This document shows positions 38,601-50,326 of a DNA stretch of 64,000 nucleotides, piece by piece. Position numbers and translations under genes: made by a program. This stretch comes from Owenia fusiformis (taxonomy: Eukaryota; Annelida; Polychaeta; Sabellida; Oweniidae): NCBI GenBank assembly GCA_903813345.2, contig CAIIXF020000006.1:22513936-22577935 (forward strand), read 5' to 3'. The notes beneath the pieces were generated by a model. That model had not been told where the DNA came from and did no database searches. It saw only the letters and a list, made by a program, of their open reading frames with translations. Position 1 is the first letter of the stretch; each line of letters begins with the position of its first letter.

Positions 38601-41600
38601 TAGCCATACGCCCGGTGGCATTTATAAGAATCGCCTCGATATTTTTATACATGTTCCCGGGCCTATGGATGTAGCTTTCTATTAAATCTCGGAGATTTCT
38701 GGCAGGTGCCCAGGGCCCAGGGGAGGTATGTGAAGCTGAAGCTGAGATATTGAATCAAATCCTTTCAATTATTTTTATGTAATTATGATATGTGCATAAC
38801 ATCTCGAAATATTTAAACAAAACAGGCATCATATTCTCAATTAATAATAAATTGGAGTCCAAATTTACTCGTAGTATATAACATGCGGTTGATGTGATAG
38901 CGCTATTGGGAGTGTGCAGTTTATTTACATTATTTTGCTACAACTATCATCACATTTGTTTTGACTGGCTCTTATTGTAGTTGACCAAGAGCCATCTACA
39001 ATGGCGGACACTGGTGGGGTAAGTTTCATGTTTGCTGTTTAAGGATTTAGACTCAGTGCATTGTGGAATGACCATTCCTTGAAGGACGTTGCTTTCCAAA
39101 ATTTGCTCGAGATGCTTGCATCAAATGTCAATTTTAGGACACAACCCTTGAAAGGAATTGCCATTCCACAATGCATTGATTCTTTGGCTTAAATTATTTT
39201 CACACATTGCAAAATATTTTCTACAAAGTCACCTAAAACATACAAAATCACTAAAATAACATATTTCTACTGAAACTTTTTGCGAGGGTCAAGTATTTGA
39301 AAAACATCAATTACAGCTCCTCACCTAGCAACTATACAAAACAAATGCATTATTGATTATTTTATAATTCACTAAAGTATCATCATATTTGAAATGTAAC
39401 ATATAAGATTGCTTAATCCTAGACAGAAATCTCACTTTTGACCTTCACATAACTGAACTTGGTGCAAGAATAGACAAACTTTTAAATCCACTGAAAGCGC
39501 TCTGTCAGAAAATAAATGGAAAACATCTCGAAACAATCTTTAAATCTTTTATCCTGCCACTTTTTGACTATGGTGATATTTTATATGGGTGTGCAAACAC
39601 AACAAAATTACAGTTATTAGATCGACTTTACTATAAAGCCCCTTGCATTTGTTCAGGTACTCTACATGGGACTTCGACAATTAAAGTGTTGAATAATTTA
39701 AATTGGCCAACATTAACAAAGAGGCGTCAATATCACAGAAGCATTTTCATGTATAGGGCACATAATAATATGCAGCCCTCTTATGTTCTTAACATATTTG
39801 AGCCTCTCAAAAGAAACCATGCTTATGGTCTAAGAAATCAACTGAGCTACACAATTCCTAATAAATCCTCATTTTCTAATAGATCTTGCATATCAAAAAC
39901 ACTGACTGAATGGAATAAGCTTTCACCTGAAATAAGAAATTTACCTACCCTTAGTATATTCAAATCCAGACTTAAAATAGATCTATTCAATGACGATGTT
40001 ACAAATTCATCAGATCTCTCCGTTTTAAGAAAACAAGAAATAATTTTCAATAGAGTGCGCTGTGATCTCATTTTTAAGGCTCACCTTTACGCTCACAATT
40101 TCACTAATATAAACTCCCCATTTGCCAGTGTGGAATGGATGGTGAAACAACCAATCACGTAATTTTTCACTGTAATCTAAGATCAACATTTTGGACAGAA
40201 TTTGAAAATGAATTAAAAAATATGAACATAGAATATTCTACTAAATATAGATCACAACGAGACAAACTCTCCCTTATCCTCAATGGCGATAAAAGGCTAC
40301 CTAAAGCTGTAAACTTAAATATCCTCAAATGTAGTGCCATCTTTTTTGAACGATGTAAAAATGTCTAGGTCACCCCCACCACTGTAACCCTCCACAAATA
40401 CAACCCCTATTTTAATAATTGATTGAATACTGTTAATTGATTTTCATCATATAACGTGGCTGATAATGCTGATGCCCAGCCACAAGCACATGTGCACTTG
40501 TTTACTGTATTCTTTGTATAAATATATAAATAAATTAAAAAAAAAAAAAAAAATTACATTTAGAAATGCTTTAAATTCATTCTTAATTATCAGATTCACT
40601 TGCACTGTTGATGAAGATTTTGATGATCAATCATCTTTTAATAGCCGATATATGATCGATTTTTTGCGTAAATAAGAATCCTAAATTCACTAATTGTCTT
40701 TAAATGGCTCTGACTATTGAAATTAATAGGTGACAATTGATGATGCACGGGATGGTAAGTTGAAGATACGTAACTTGCTCTTTTCCTTCATATGTTCACA
40801 ATAATTGATAAGGATTGTTCTCCCTAGAATTACATTTGCAATGGTCATGTTCAATTCAAAACTGTGTACGTTTGACCACACCGGTGGACAACACACATAC
40901 GTGTAACGTTTTAGAAACATGTCCATGGCCAGAGATACATCTCCAATGTACGAGCTTTGGCTTTTTCACAATTTTGGCTAAAAATCATACGAAAGTGCTC
41001 AGAATGGTGAAAACTGCATGGTTTTGTAAAAATTGGGAACATCATGATATTGGCAAAGTGTTCTAGGGACGACACTGTTCATATATTTACATTTAAGTTA
41101 GATAATGTTTGTATCGGGATCGTCCGAAGTTGTTTTCCCTTAGGGTCTGGGTTCTGATTTTACCTCGTCCTTTCATGAACTAGAATGCCTTACGAGTCGA
41201 ATCGAATTATGCTGGGTACATAAAAAGTTCAGTCAAGTATTAATGCAAATTAGAAAATATCCTCTGAGATAGGCTGGCATTTACTGACTTTACTCCTGAA
41301 GAATATCTTGCCTTTGAACGCGTAGCGGCTCTGCCTCATGATATTGTATTGTATGCCGTGATAACATCTTTGGCGCTTCCCCATCCCCTATTACAATAGT
41401 AGCATTTGTATTTGGGAGATTCATGACTCTCTGAAATAGTTTAACCATACATACGAAATTGTTACCTCGTATACACAAATGTTAAAATGGTTCGTCAGTG
41501 TAAGCAACAGCTCCAAATCAAAGATACGTCAGAGTGATATTGGTCGTTCGTCAGTGTAAGAAAAGCGAGGGACTAAATACGTGAATTGTGTCTTTGTTAA

Positions 41601-44600
41601 CATATAAAACCTAAAACCATCGACACATTCTCAAACTAGACTATCTTCCTTAACTTCGAGCCAAATTATTATCCACAACGTGACTTATAAGTAGGTGTAA
41701 ATCGGGAAATAAAAAAATCTTACCGAAACCTTGAGCCGGAGGAAGTTCCGCCATGATACACCGACGATACGTCTGTGTAATTAGGTGGGTAGCAGTGATG
41801 TTAATTACTAGGAGGAATTGGATTTGGAGTTTATACAGAGGACTAGTCGTATAAAACGTTCAATTTCCAAATGGACTTCTCAGTTATATTTCAAATCGTG
41901 TAGCCATTACTAAAATATCTCGGTGTTCGGCTGGTGGTTTAACTACTATTTCATGATCAATTCATTTAATATGAATATTACCCGTCTCGCCAATATTCCA
42001 TGCATATTTAAGTGAGTTTGACATAAATTAGTATGTTAATCCATCAGCCGTCCGTTGAATTCGAAAATGGCGCAAATTGGAAGAAACTTAAATATCAGTT
42101 GTAAGCATCGTCTTACGACACATCAATAGTGTTTGGGGCTGGTTAAAAACATGCAGCCTCTCTGTGGTAAAAATCTGTCGACAAGAAACAATTTTGGCCG
42201 CAGGTTTTACTGTATTTGTATACGGAAGTTTTGAAACGTAATCAATTAAATATATTTAAACATGACGTACAAGTATTGCAATGGGGCGATAATCAGTTGA
42301 ATACGATATCTGAAGAGAGACATTTTCGAATCAATCAAATCGGCTAAATTCCCTGATGTGATTCACCGGGAAGCATTTGTATCAGTATCATGGTATTAGC
42401 ACCTTTAGAATTACATTCAAGGTATAAATATTCGAGGCGCAAGAAAAAATTAATATTAAACATGTATGCCACAACTTTCTATTTAGTAACCATATCTTAT
42501 GTAATTTCAAAAGTTTACCCTTCCCCACTTGAGATGGAGTTTTCCCGGAAAGAGGGACATTTAAATATTCTAGGTTTATTCCCTTATAGATCAGATAAAC
42601 GTTTCAAAAATACCGTATACATATACGGTAAAACCTGCGTTTTTTAGATTTAATACTTTTTGTCATATCAATGCGAGGAAAGGCAGGGAATCGAATGAAA
42701 TGCCACGAAAGACGGTAAATCACATTTGTACGTGGCGTTTAGGGCTTGAGTTAGCGTCAATCAGTGACGCAAATAGGTAATTATTTTAATCAAAACGTAG
42801 CATTATAATAATACGTACTTAAAAACATGTTCTTTCCTCGCGATTCCTCTCATTTAATACAAAATGATGAATGTGCTCTTTATTACGCGCATGCGCAAAC
42901 CGCCAACTAAGCATTTTCTAACGAAGCTACCTGTTACACAGGCCAAAAAAGCTTCGTTGGGACCTAACCTTCGTTGAATTTTCTACTCAATTGCTTCGTT
43001 ATCAACTAAGCTTTTCTAACGAAGGCGGAGGTGTTACACAGGCCCAAAATTGCTTCGTTACGAAGCTTTTTGTCAAATTGCTTCGTAACGAAGCATTTCA
43101 ACTGGCCTGTGTAACAGGGGTCATTGTTCGTCAAAAAGTAGACTCTTTCCTTGGAATCGTAAGTTACGATCGTACCAAAACGAACCCCTGGATGATAACT
43201 ACTCCCTCTTCTAGATCCAGTTAATTGACAGTATAGCTTACAGTAAAACCTGTCTAATCCGAACGCCATTGAGTCCGGTTGGGATTATGAGGTGTTCGGA
43301 TTTCGAGGTTTTTGCATCTGCAAGATTTTGGATTTTGAAAAATATAGATGCATGCTCAATGAGTATTAATATTTCTATTGACCACATACCTTCATGACAT
43401 TCCAAAATTCTGTTCAAATGAACAAATGCATTGAAAGAGCCATTATGATTGAGACCATTTGATATTTTTTCAAAACAAATCAGTGTTAAATTGAAAATAT
43501 TTGAGCAATTTTGTAAGAAATATGTGATATTTTGAGAAAGGTATCCAGATTAGTCATGTTAATTTTTGAAATGAGAGTGTTCACTATTCAAATCAGATTT
43601 CAAGTTTTTTTAACATGAGAGTCAAAGGGAGGAAAAATAAGATCGGAAAAGGTGTTCGGATTAGATGGTGTTCGGATTAGCCAGCTAGTGTTCGGAAATA
43701 CAGGTTTCATTTTATATTCTATTCCAAATATTTTCAATAAGGGTAAATGGGAGGTGAACACACATTCACTTGCTGGTATGACACTCTTTAAATATGAAAT
43801 ACAATAAAAATAACAACAAATGTAAAGGATTGTTATCGGCACGGAAAATAATTACATACAAATGCAATGTCAAGAGGCAAATATTATGTTGACTTAAGAA
43901 GAAAAATCTCATAATCCTCTTCTTTTTGATCGTCAAGATAGCAAGTTAGTTCTTTATTGCATAGAAAATGTCCACACTTGAGGATTATTAATTAGGTTTA
44001 GAGGCATAATACTAAAAGACCTTTAACCCTTTCCATTAATTCAGTTTATTTTCTCAATTATGAACAATACTGATACTTTACACAATTCTATGTACATTTC
44101 TTATAATATATCACAAATCATTGTAAATACCATAATTTGGCACCTGATACTCCCTCTTGGGGTCATGGCCACTACAACCTGTAAATATGTTACATGTACA
44201 TTGATTTTAATAACGAAAAAAGGCATGCCTGTTACTAAAAATACAGTTCCGTAAATTGACAGACATTTTGAAAAAGTTGATATCTCTTTTTCCAATCACA
44301 TTTTTGCACTTTAATTTTCAATATCTTCCATATTACATCAGATCTATCAATAAATTAAGTAAATAAACAAGTTATAAATTAAACAATATTCTTTTTATTT
44401 TTGAAAATGTCTGTACTGCTGTTCCGTAGTTAATACGGTCACGATTTGAAATTAAAACCAGAACAAAGTCTATCAGTAAAAACACATAACCATTGCAATC
44501 ATAATGAACAATATTAATGCTATACTTTGGAATTAAATAGTTAGATATAGATATATACACTTCTAAGTCTCAAATATACCCCAATATGGTCGTCTATAGT

Positions 44601-47600
44601 CCCCAGCATTTACAATATACAACGACTAAAATAAATAAATATAATTAAAATAGATATACAAATTATAAATAAACGCATTAATAAAACAAATGAATTAGTA
44701 AATAAATAAATAAAAATAAAACATATAAATACTTTAATGCAGGTAAAATGGTGAACTACATGATGATGGTGACAATGTCTACAAGTATATTTACTCTGAT
44801 GGCGGTGGGAATCGACAGATACTATGCCATTATGAAACCCATCCGTTCAAGATCGTTCAGGTAATTTAAAGAAATTAACGTAATATTATTTTTGGAAAAC
44901 GGCCATCGTTTTATTACTGTAAATCTTCTTAGATTTTTATGTTGCCATGTATTACATCATTTCGTTTTTAAATTAGCCTAGACTTAGGTAGATGATCTGA
45001 TATTTAGCTCAATCCTGGTATTTGATTGTTCTATCTTTAAATCTCGAGAGATCAATGTAACAAGCCGTTAAGGTAAAAATAAACAATAACGTGATTAAAC
45101 GTAAATAAACGGCTTACGGAGGATCATTATATCTAAGACGTTCACCTCTTTAAAATGGCATTATCAAACTCCGCTGGGACAAATAAGCGTCTTTTCCTCG
45201 ACCCCCGTTTGCTCAAACATAGGGCTTGTTTATAGAGAATGATATATCCGAATACTTTAAATATCAACTCCTCAGTCTCTTGTCACTGACTTACATAATA
45301 CTGATGCTACATCAGTTTATTACATGACAAAGGAGTATACATATGTACCATAAGACGCTGGACACCTGATGTTAGGTCACTAACTAATATAAAAAGCTAG
45401 ATGACGCAAACGAAATCATGGCCTCAAATAGCCATCCAAAGAACCACGTGTAGTATAGCAAGTGATTTTAAACGGACATACCTTTCAAGCCCTTTCACCA
45501 TGAGTACTTTCGGGCCATAAATACAGTGGTTTTTATCAAAACAATATGGTTTTTTCTTTCAAGTGAAGTTCCCATGATGAAAAAATATCTATCGAACCAA
45601 TCGAAAAATTATGAATAGGGACCCATTGTCAATATTTTTTTAATGTTGTACCCATTTACTCAAAAGAAGAAGATTTTTATTCCATGAAAAGATTATTCAA
45701 CAAGGGGTCTAAAACATCCTTAAAAGTTGAATGGTATTAAAAGTCTAGTTAAAAATCAAGGAAGATATCAATTTTTGATGACCAAAATTATGCTGAAAAA
45801 TGGATAGCACGAGTTTTTCCAATGGGAAAATAACATGGGATTTGGGTTTTTTAACTTTGTCGCATTTCAATCCCCATCCCCTTTTCAGAAGCTGTTAATA
45901 TAGTATAGAAGAAACTTTTGATATACTTAAAGAAAAACAAGATCCAATAAGCATAACATTTTTTAAAAACCGACAAGATGGGGTCCCAATACATATAATT
46001 TTTCAGAGAGTTGGATTGATATTTATTATCATGGGGACTTCATTTGAAAGAAGAAATATTGTTTTAATAAAAATCACTATATTTATGGCCAGAAAGTACT
46101 CATGTTGAAAGATATGTCTGTCCAAAATCAATTGGACTTTTTAATAAATTTTAGGATTTGTTATACACTCTAACATTGTGCGAATTTCAAGAAAATCCGA
46201 TGAACGATCTTCTGGAATGTCGATGACAATATTTATTGAAAACACTAGTAACTCATCTCCACGACTTGGTACCCTCTAACTTCTGTACGAATTTAAAGAA
46301 CTACTGCCAACAATGTTTATGTTCAAACCTAGGCGGTATAATATGTAATACTTACCATAAACTTAATTCATGAAATAAATGATAAAATAAATTTAAAGAA
46401 AAGCCCACCAGCGCTATTTCTTGAATCGCGACGGCAAGGATAAAGAAAGAGAACAAAATGGGAACTAAAGACAAGATGGCCGCCCAAAACTTAATCACCT
46501 GTAAAAACCTTTAACATACATGTATGTTCGACTTTGAAGAAATCTGACAATCGGTTTTCCTGATATCGGGATGAAAAAGGGGGGGGGGGGGTGGTACCAA
46601 TCACGATCTCAATAACAAACATGAGCATGTTGTCACCACTATGACGACTGAGGACACCCCACCGGTGGTGTGATAAAAATGAATTAACATCCTGATACAA
46701 AAGAATACTACTAGACACGTAGTTTCTCTCCTTTCCGCTTTAACTTGCTGAGATTACTTGGACATTCGTTTCATCTTGCGTACGAATTTAGCTTAAAAAA
46801 TGGATAAAAGGTCATTGTTAAAAAATGGCCGTAATTTGTTCCACGAAAGGAAATTTTCATTTTCAGTGTCATTGATTTTATTTGCTTAATTTAGGCCCAG
46901 AAAGGAAAATTTAATTCCTTAAATAACCATTTGGCCTAAAAGTGAGAACTGATACCGATGATGTAAAATCGAGATGAGATCTGAAACCCATCCATAAAGC
47001 ACTGATTAGAATTCATGATAAGACATGATGGGTACCTAAAATAATGGATGTTTGTTTTTAGGAATATCGAGAACACGACTTGTCTGTTGGTACTGATTTG
47101 GGTTCTGAGTCTCGTAGCCATGTCCCCAATACCAAAACTGTCGAGGTTGGTGATGTTTTTACAAAACGGAGAGACACGAGCGTTCTGTGCTGAACACTGG
47201 GAGCACATTTCACACAGGAGGGCGTTCTCTATGAGCATTTTTGTAATCATGTTCCTTCTACCCATGCTCATCATTGCTATCTGCTATTTCAAAATGGCGA
47301 AAAATCTATTGACGAGTGTCGGCCCTGGGGTGTCAATAGAATGCAATATCAGTGCGTTCAGAGTGCTTAGATCTAGGAGGAAGATTGCTAGGATGGTCTT
47401 CGTTGTAGTTATCCTCTTTGTCACGTGCTGGATGCCTCTACATGTTGTCCATCTTTGGTTCGATTTCGGAAAGGTTGACCACATTACGTCCGAATTTGAT
47501 ATCTTCAAAATCGTTGCCCATTGCATGAGCTACCTTGGCAGTGTCGTTAATCCTTTTGTGTACTGCTTCATGTCTCATAATTTTCGCAAGTGTTTCAAAC

Positions 47601-47872
47601 AGGCCTTCAAATGCGGTAAGCTACCCAATGGACAGATCTTCGTAGTGACAGACCCCGAACGTGTCCAGCCACATTCGAACGATCTTACCCCGGAGAATAG
47701 CAGTAGGATGCCTTTATTCACTGGAGGTGACCGGGATGACGAGACAGAAAGCGTGTCTCCCGCCGAATGCTCAACCGAACTGCCAGCGTTTAAGAAGCAA
47801 GAGGAGCAGACGATGTTCCTCGCTCAACCGGATCAATTTAACGTGATAAGTGTAAATGAACATAGATTATAA
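35612..47872 (+). CDS. Class A neuropeptide GPCR, galanin/kisspeptin-receptor group
   Basis: Three exons: 35612-35969, 44743-44860, 47062-47872. They total 1,287 nt, so 428 residues, with phases 1 and 2 kept. The N-terminus has possible N-glycosylation sites at Asn24 and Asn30. GNGLVIYVIL (N65, TM1), LVNMAFADMLF (D93, TM2), PFTALLYTLPSWPFGEVVCK (ECL1 Trp and TM3 Cys120), DRYYAIMKPI (144-153), Cys201 in ECL2, CWMPLHVVHLW (281-291, TM6), AHCMSYLGSVVNPFVY (TM7), and FRKCFKQAFKC with possible palmitoylation Cys. The TM2-ECL1 block resembles kisspeptin receptors; the TM6-TM7 block resembles galanin receptors (HVVHLW, AHC, NFRKxxKQxFKC). Ligand would be an amidated or related neuropeptide; coupling unknown. 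Serine-rich tail for regulation. The first start codon reached is ATG 35612. Intron 1 (8.8 kb) hosts a large TIR element. Confidence 0.9.
36780..37145. other. GPCR intron 1, no gene seen
   Basis: AT-rich, no recognisable exon or clear repeat. Confidence 0.4.
37097..37436. mobile_element. G/C-run MITE-like element
   Basis: Left GTGCAGGGGCGGATCTGGG and right reverse complement CTGCACTGGCGGATTAGGGG resemble TIRs. The interior holds homopolymer runs, GGGCCCAA motifs and long G and C tracts at 37385-37420. Its minus-strand frame (GPKKILSQKRGLKAPKK) is an artefact of these repeats. Confidence 0.55.
38243..38492 (+). repeat. Left arm of 250-bp inverted repeat
   Basis: Begins CACTGCTACCCACCTAATTA and ends TTACACTGACGA. 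It is the near-perfect reverse complement of 41548-41797 (also 250 bp), with 3.05 kb between. It contains a start codon, a short coding block and a splice donor. Confidence 0.9.
38286..40754 (+). CDS. Exon-like trio of unknown protein, 5' part only
   Basis: Three segments join in phase: 38286-38316 (ATGGCGGAACTT..., MAELPPGLGF), 38981-39018 (VDQEPSTMADTGG), 40730-40754 (VTIDDARDG). Donors are G|gtaag, GGG|gtaagt and G|gtaagt; acceptors are ttgtag and taatag. The combined 31 residues match nothing I know. No later exon was found inside the element. It could be the captured 5' end of a host gene or the spliced start of a lost transposase. An LINE is inserted between segments two and three. Splicing is predicted only. 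Confidence 0.4.
39407..40555 (+). mobile_element. 5'-truncated LINE with poly(A)
   Basis: Open frame from 39407 to 40162: DRNLTF, then FILPLFDYGDILYGCAN (RT thumb type), KVLNNLNWPTLTKRRQYHRS (typical post-RT block of jockey/CR1-like LINEs). A shifted frame continues with C-x-C-G...H-x4-C near 40126-40175. It ends in TATAAATATATAAATAAATT and an A-run (40535-40552). Inserted in sense orientation inside the larger TIR element. Confidence 0.8.
40925..41045. repeat. Copy of the GGTGAAAACTGCATG dispersed repeat
   Basis: TTTTGGCTAAAAATCATACG, AAGTGCTCAGAATGGTGAAA and ACTGCATGGTTTTG match the core at 51040-51110 and the inverted core at 2205-2270. Confidence 0.55.
41548..41797 (-). repeat. Right arm of 250-bp inverted repeat
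   Basis: Reverse complement of 38243-38492. On the minus strand 41754-41724 repeats the start exon as MAELPPAQGF with the same G|gtaag donor; only two residues differ from the left arm. Confidence 0.9.
42930..43118 (+). mobile_element. 189-bp CCTGTTACAC unit (right end of the 5.3-kb element)
   Basis: Starts CCTGTTACACAGGCC and ends in its reverse complement, GGCCTGTGTAACAGG. The interior is made of AACGAAGC / GCTTCGTT palindromes. The same 189-bp unit occurs inverted at 50138-50326. Confidence 0.8.
43239..43710. mobile_element. Pogo/Tigger-like MITE, degenerate
   Basis: CAGTAAAACCTGTCTAATCC and GAACG at the left, with GTTCGGATTAG and GTGTTCGGA repeats at the right, resemble pogo/Tigger ends. 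The right terminus is decayed (AATACAGGTTT). Confidence 0.55.
43711..44742. other. GPCR intron 1, 3' part
   Basis: Very AT-rich, with AATAAATAAATAAA-type runs near 44690-44720 just before the exon 2 acceptor. No gene seen. Confidence 0.4.
44743..44860 (+). CDS. GPCR exon 2, TM3 and DRY motif
   Basis: Acceptor atgcag|GT, donor TTCAG|gtaatt. It encodes KMVNYMMMVTMSTSIFTLMA and DRYYAI, with the ionic-lock Arg145. It was rebuilt from splice phase because it is too short to stand out as a reading frame. Confidence 0.88.
45442..46140. mobile_element. 0.7-kb foldback element, older copy
   Basis: Left arm (AGCAAGTGATTTTAAACGGA, ...GAGTACTTTCGGGCCATAAA, ...AAGTTCCCATGATG) pairs with the right arm in reverse complement (GATTTTGGACAGACATATCT, ...GAGTACTTTCTGGCCATAAA). 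Arms are about 330 bp, making almost the whole element a hairpin. In GPCR intron 2. Confidence 0.8.
46560..47040. other. GPCR intron 2, 3' part
   Basis: Contains a 13-base G-run (46579-46591) and no recognisable exon before the exon 3 acceptor. Confidence 0.4.
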
Positions 47873-48009
47873 AACGCCGATAAATAACAGTAAACTGTTT
47901 CAACCAATCTCCTTAAACTTAGAAAGAAGCAAATTGAATCGGGAGAATTATAGAATATTGAACACTAAGACAGTGTTCACTGAATTATTGCACATTAAAT
48001 GGAGTCGAT

Positions 48010-49440
48010 CACTGAATCACTGATTGTTGCAACTCATTGCATCGATTCACGGAATTATAAAACAGTTTGATTGGCGAAAATCTTTGAATCACTGAACTTT
48101 GATTGTAATACCTAACAGAATCATTGAACATTGATTGTAGAAATTTATAAAATTATTATACATTTATTGCTGTAATTCATAGAATCATTGTTTAATGATT
48201 GTAGCAACCAAAGAAATAATTGAATATTAATTGTAGTTATTCATACAGTTATTGTACATTGATTGTAGCAACTCATGGAATCATTGAACATTGATTGTAG
48301 TTATTCATACAGCTATTGAACATTGATTGTAGTTATTCATACAATTATTGAACATTGATTGTAGTTATTCATACAGTTATTGAACATTGATTGTAGTTAT
48401 TCTAACAATCATTGAACATTGTTTGTAGTTATTTATACAGCTATTGAACATTGATTGTAGTTATTCATACAGTTATTGAACATTGATTGTAGTAATTCTA
48501 ACAATTATTGAACATTGATTGTAGTTATTCATACAATTATTGAACATTGATTGTAGTTATTCATACAGTTATTGGACATTGATTGTAGTAATTCTAACAA
48601 TTATTGAACATTGTTTGTAGTTATTCATACAGCTATTGAACATTGATTGTAGTTATTCATACAGCTATTGAACATTAATTGTAGTTATTCATACAGTTAT
48701 TGAACATTGATTGTAGTAATTCTAACAATTATTGAACATTGTTTGTAGTTATTCATACAGCTATTGAACATTGATTGTAGTTATTCATACAGTTATTGAA
48801 CTTTGATTGTAGTAATTCTAACAATTATTGAACATTGTTTGTAGTTATTCATACAGTTATTGAACATTGATTGTAGTTATTCATACAGCTATTGAACATT
48901 GATTGTAGTAATTCTAACAATTATTGAACATTGTTTGTAGTTATTCATACAGTTATTGAACATTGATTGTAGTTATTCATACAGCTATTGAACATTGATT
49001 GTAGTAATTCTAACAATTATTGAACATTGTTTGTAGTTATTCATACAGTTATTGAACATTGATTGTAGTTATTCATACAGTTATTGAACATTGCTCAATC
49101 ATTGAACATTGAACTACAATATACGCTTTGCATCAAATTGTATATGATTATATGTAACATGTTAAAATTGGAATAAACTTAAACTTAAACTTAGTAATTC
49201 TAACAATTATTGAACATTGTTTGTAGCTATTCATACAGTTATTGAACAGTGATTGTAGAAACTCACGGAATCATTGAACATTGATTGTAGAAATTCTAAC
49301 AATAATTGGACATTGATTGTAACAATTCACAGAATCATTGCACATTGATTGTAGTAATTCGCTGAACTCATTTCAGCGAATCAGAGTTCACAGAATCGAT
49401 ATCATTGAATTGATGTGTAATTCATACAGTTATTGTCATT
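48010..49440. repeat. 32-bp minisatellite 3' of the GPCR gene
   Basis: The unit is ATTGAACATTGATTGTAGTT then ATTCATACAGTT, about 35 copies. A variant with TAATTCTAACAA and TTGTTTGTAG alternates in a higher-order pattern (two standard, one variant) from about 48590. Decayed copies flank both sides. A short insert with GGAATAAACTTAAACTTAAA interrupts at 49120-49195. Confidence 0.93.
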
Positions 49441-49449
49441 GGTTGTACT

Positions 49450-50137
49450 AATGCACTGTATCACTGAGCATTAGCATTGAGTGTATAAATCAATGAATCT
49501 TTATTTCATAGAATAACATTAATCATTAATGACGTTGATTTTATGGCATCCTTAAGATGTCAACTCCAAAAAACAAAACTGTTCTATCCACAATTGGTAG
49601 AGCTTTTAATATAAATTATAAACATGTAAAAATAAATTCTTTGGTCAAAGGATCCTAGCAAATACGGGGCTGGGATCTGATATGAATTCAAAGTGGATGA
49701 AAAATAATTACATTGTGTGAAAATGGTGTATGCAAGGGAGACATTATGAAGATAGAGCAAGGTGTCAAAAGAAGGGTCTCTAAGATAAAAAATAATGTAA
49801 GTGTGAAAGTGGTAACAGGCGAACGTGATGAAATTCAATAAAAATCCAGAAATAAATTACTGAGAAACAGAAAAGCCAATTCTTTTTGTACAATGTACAT
49901 ATATTTTTTTCTATTTCAAATAACATATGTATGACACAAATACAATGTTTGCATCTTTCTAAGGTCAGGATAAAATAATCTTGCTTCTGGTCACATAGAT
50001 TTAATATTTGAAACCCAACCCAACATACCATCTCTTTAAAAAGTTCAGTCTCTATTTTGCTTGTATAAATATTTTAACTTTCTCTTTCTCTCCAGATAAG
50101 CAAAAGTAAAAAAAGCTGTAAAATGTTTTCAATGACC
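49450..50137. other. Intergenic, no gene seen
   Basis: AT-rich. Frames on the minus strand lack motifs or splice sites. Confidence 0.4.
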
Positions 50138-50326
50138 CCTGTTACACAGGACGGTTGAAATGCTTCGTTACGAAGCAGTTTAACAAAAAGCTTCGTAACG
50201 AAGCAATTTTGGGCCAGTGTAACACCTCCGCCTTCGTTAGAAAATCTTAGTTGATAACGAAGCAATTGAGTAGAAAATTCAACGAAGGTTAGATCCCAAC
50301 GAACCTTTTTTTGCCAGTGTAACAGG
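50138..50326 (-). mobile_element. 189-bp CCTGTTACAC MITE, second copy
   Basis: Inverted copy of 42930-43118, about 93-95 percent alike by eye, including the TIRs and the AACGAAGC palindromes. Shared flanking bases (GGTCATTG on one side, GCTA on the other) suggest the true element is slightly longer than 189 bp. Confidence 0.8.

Larger units (their letters stand above)
37786..43126. mobile_element. 5.3-kb TIR element with exon-like segments
   Basis: Left end CATTGGTACCTGTTACACTG; right end, inverted, CAATGACCCCTGTTACACAG. Both ends carry repeated AACGAAGC and TGTTACAC motifs, then at the inner boundary GCTTCGTTGCGCGTGCGC (left) and an inverted GCTTAGTT...GCGCATGCGCG (right). Inside are 250-bp inverted arms, three exon-like segments with matched phases, repeated ACACTGACGA motifs, a truncated LINE and a MITE core. 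No transposase recognised. In GPCR intron 1. Confidence 0.55.
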
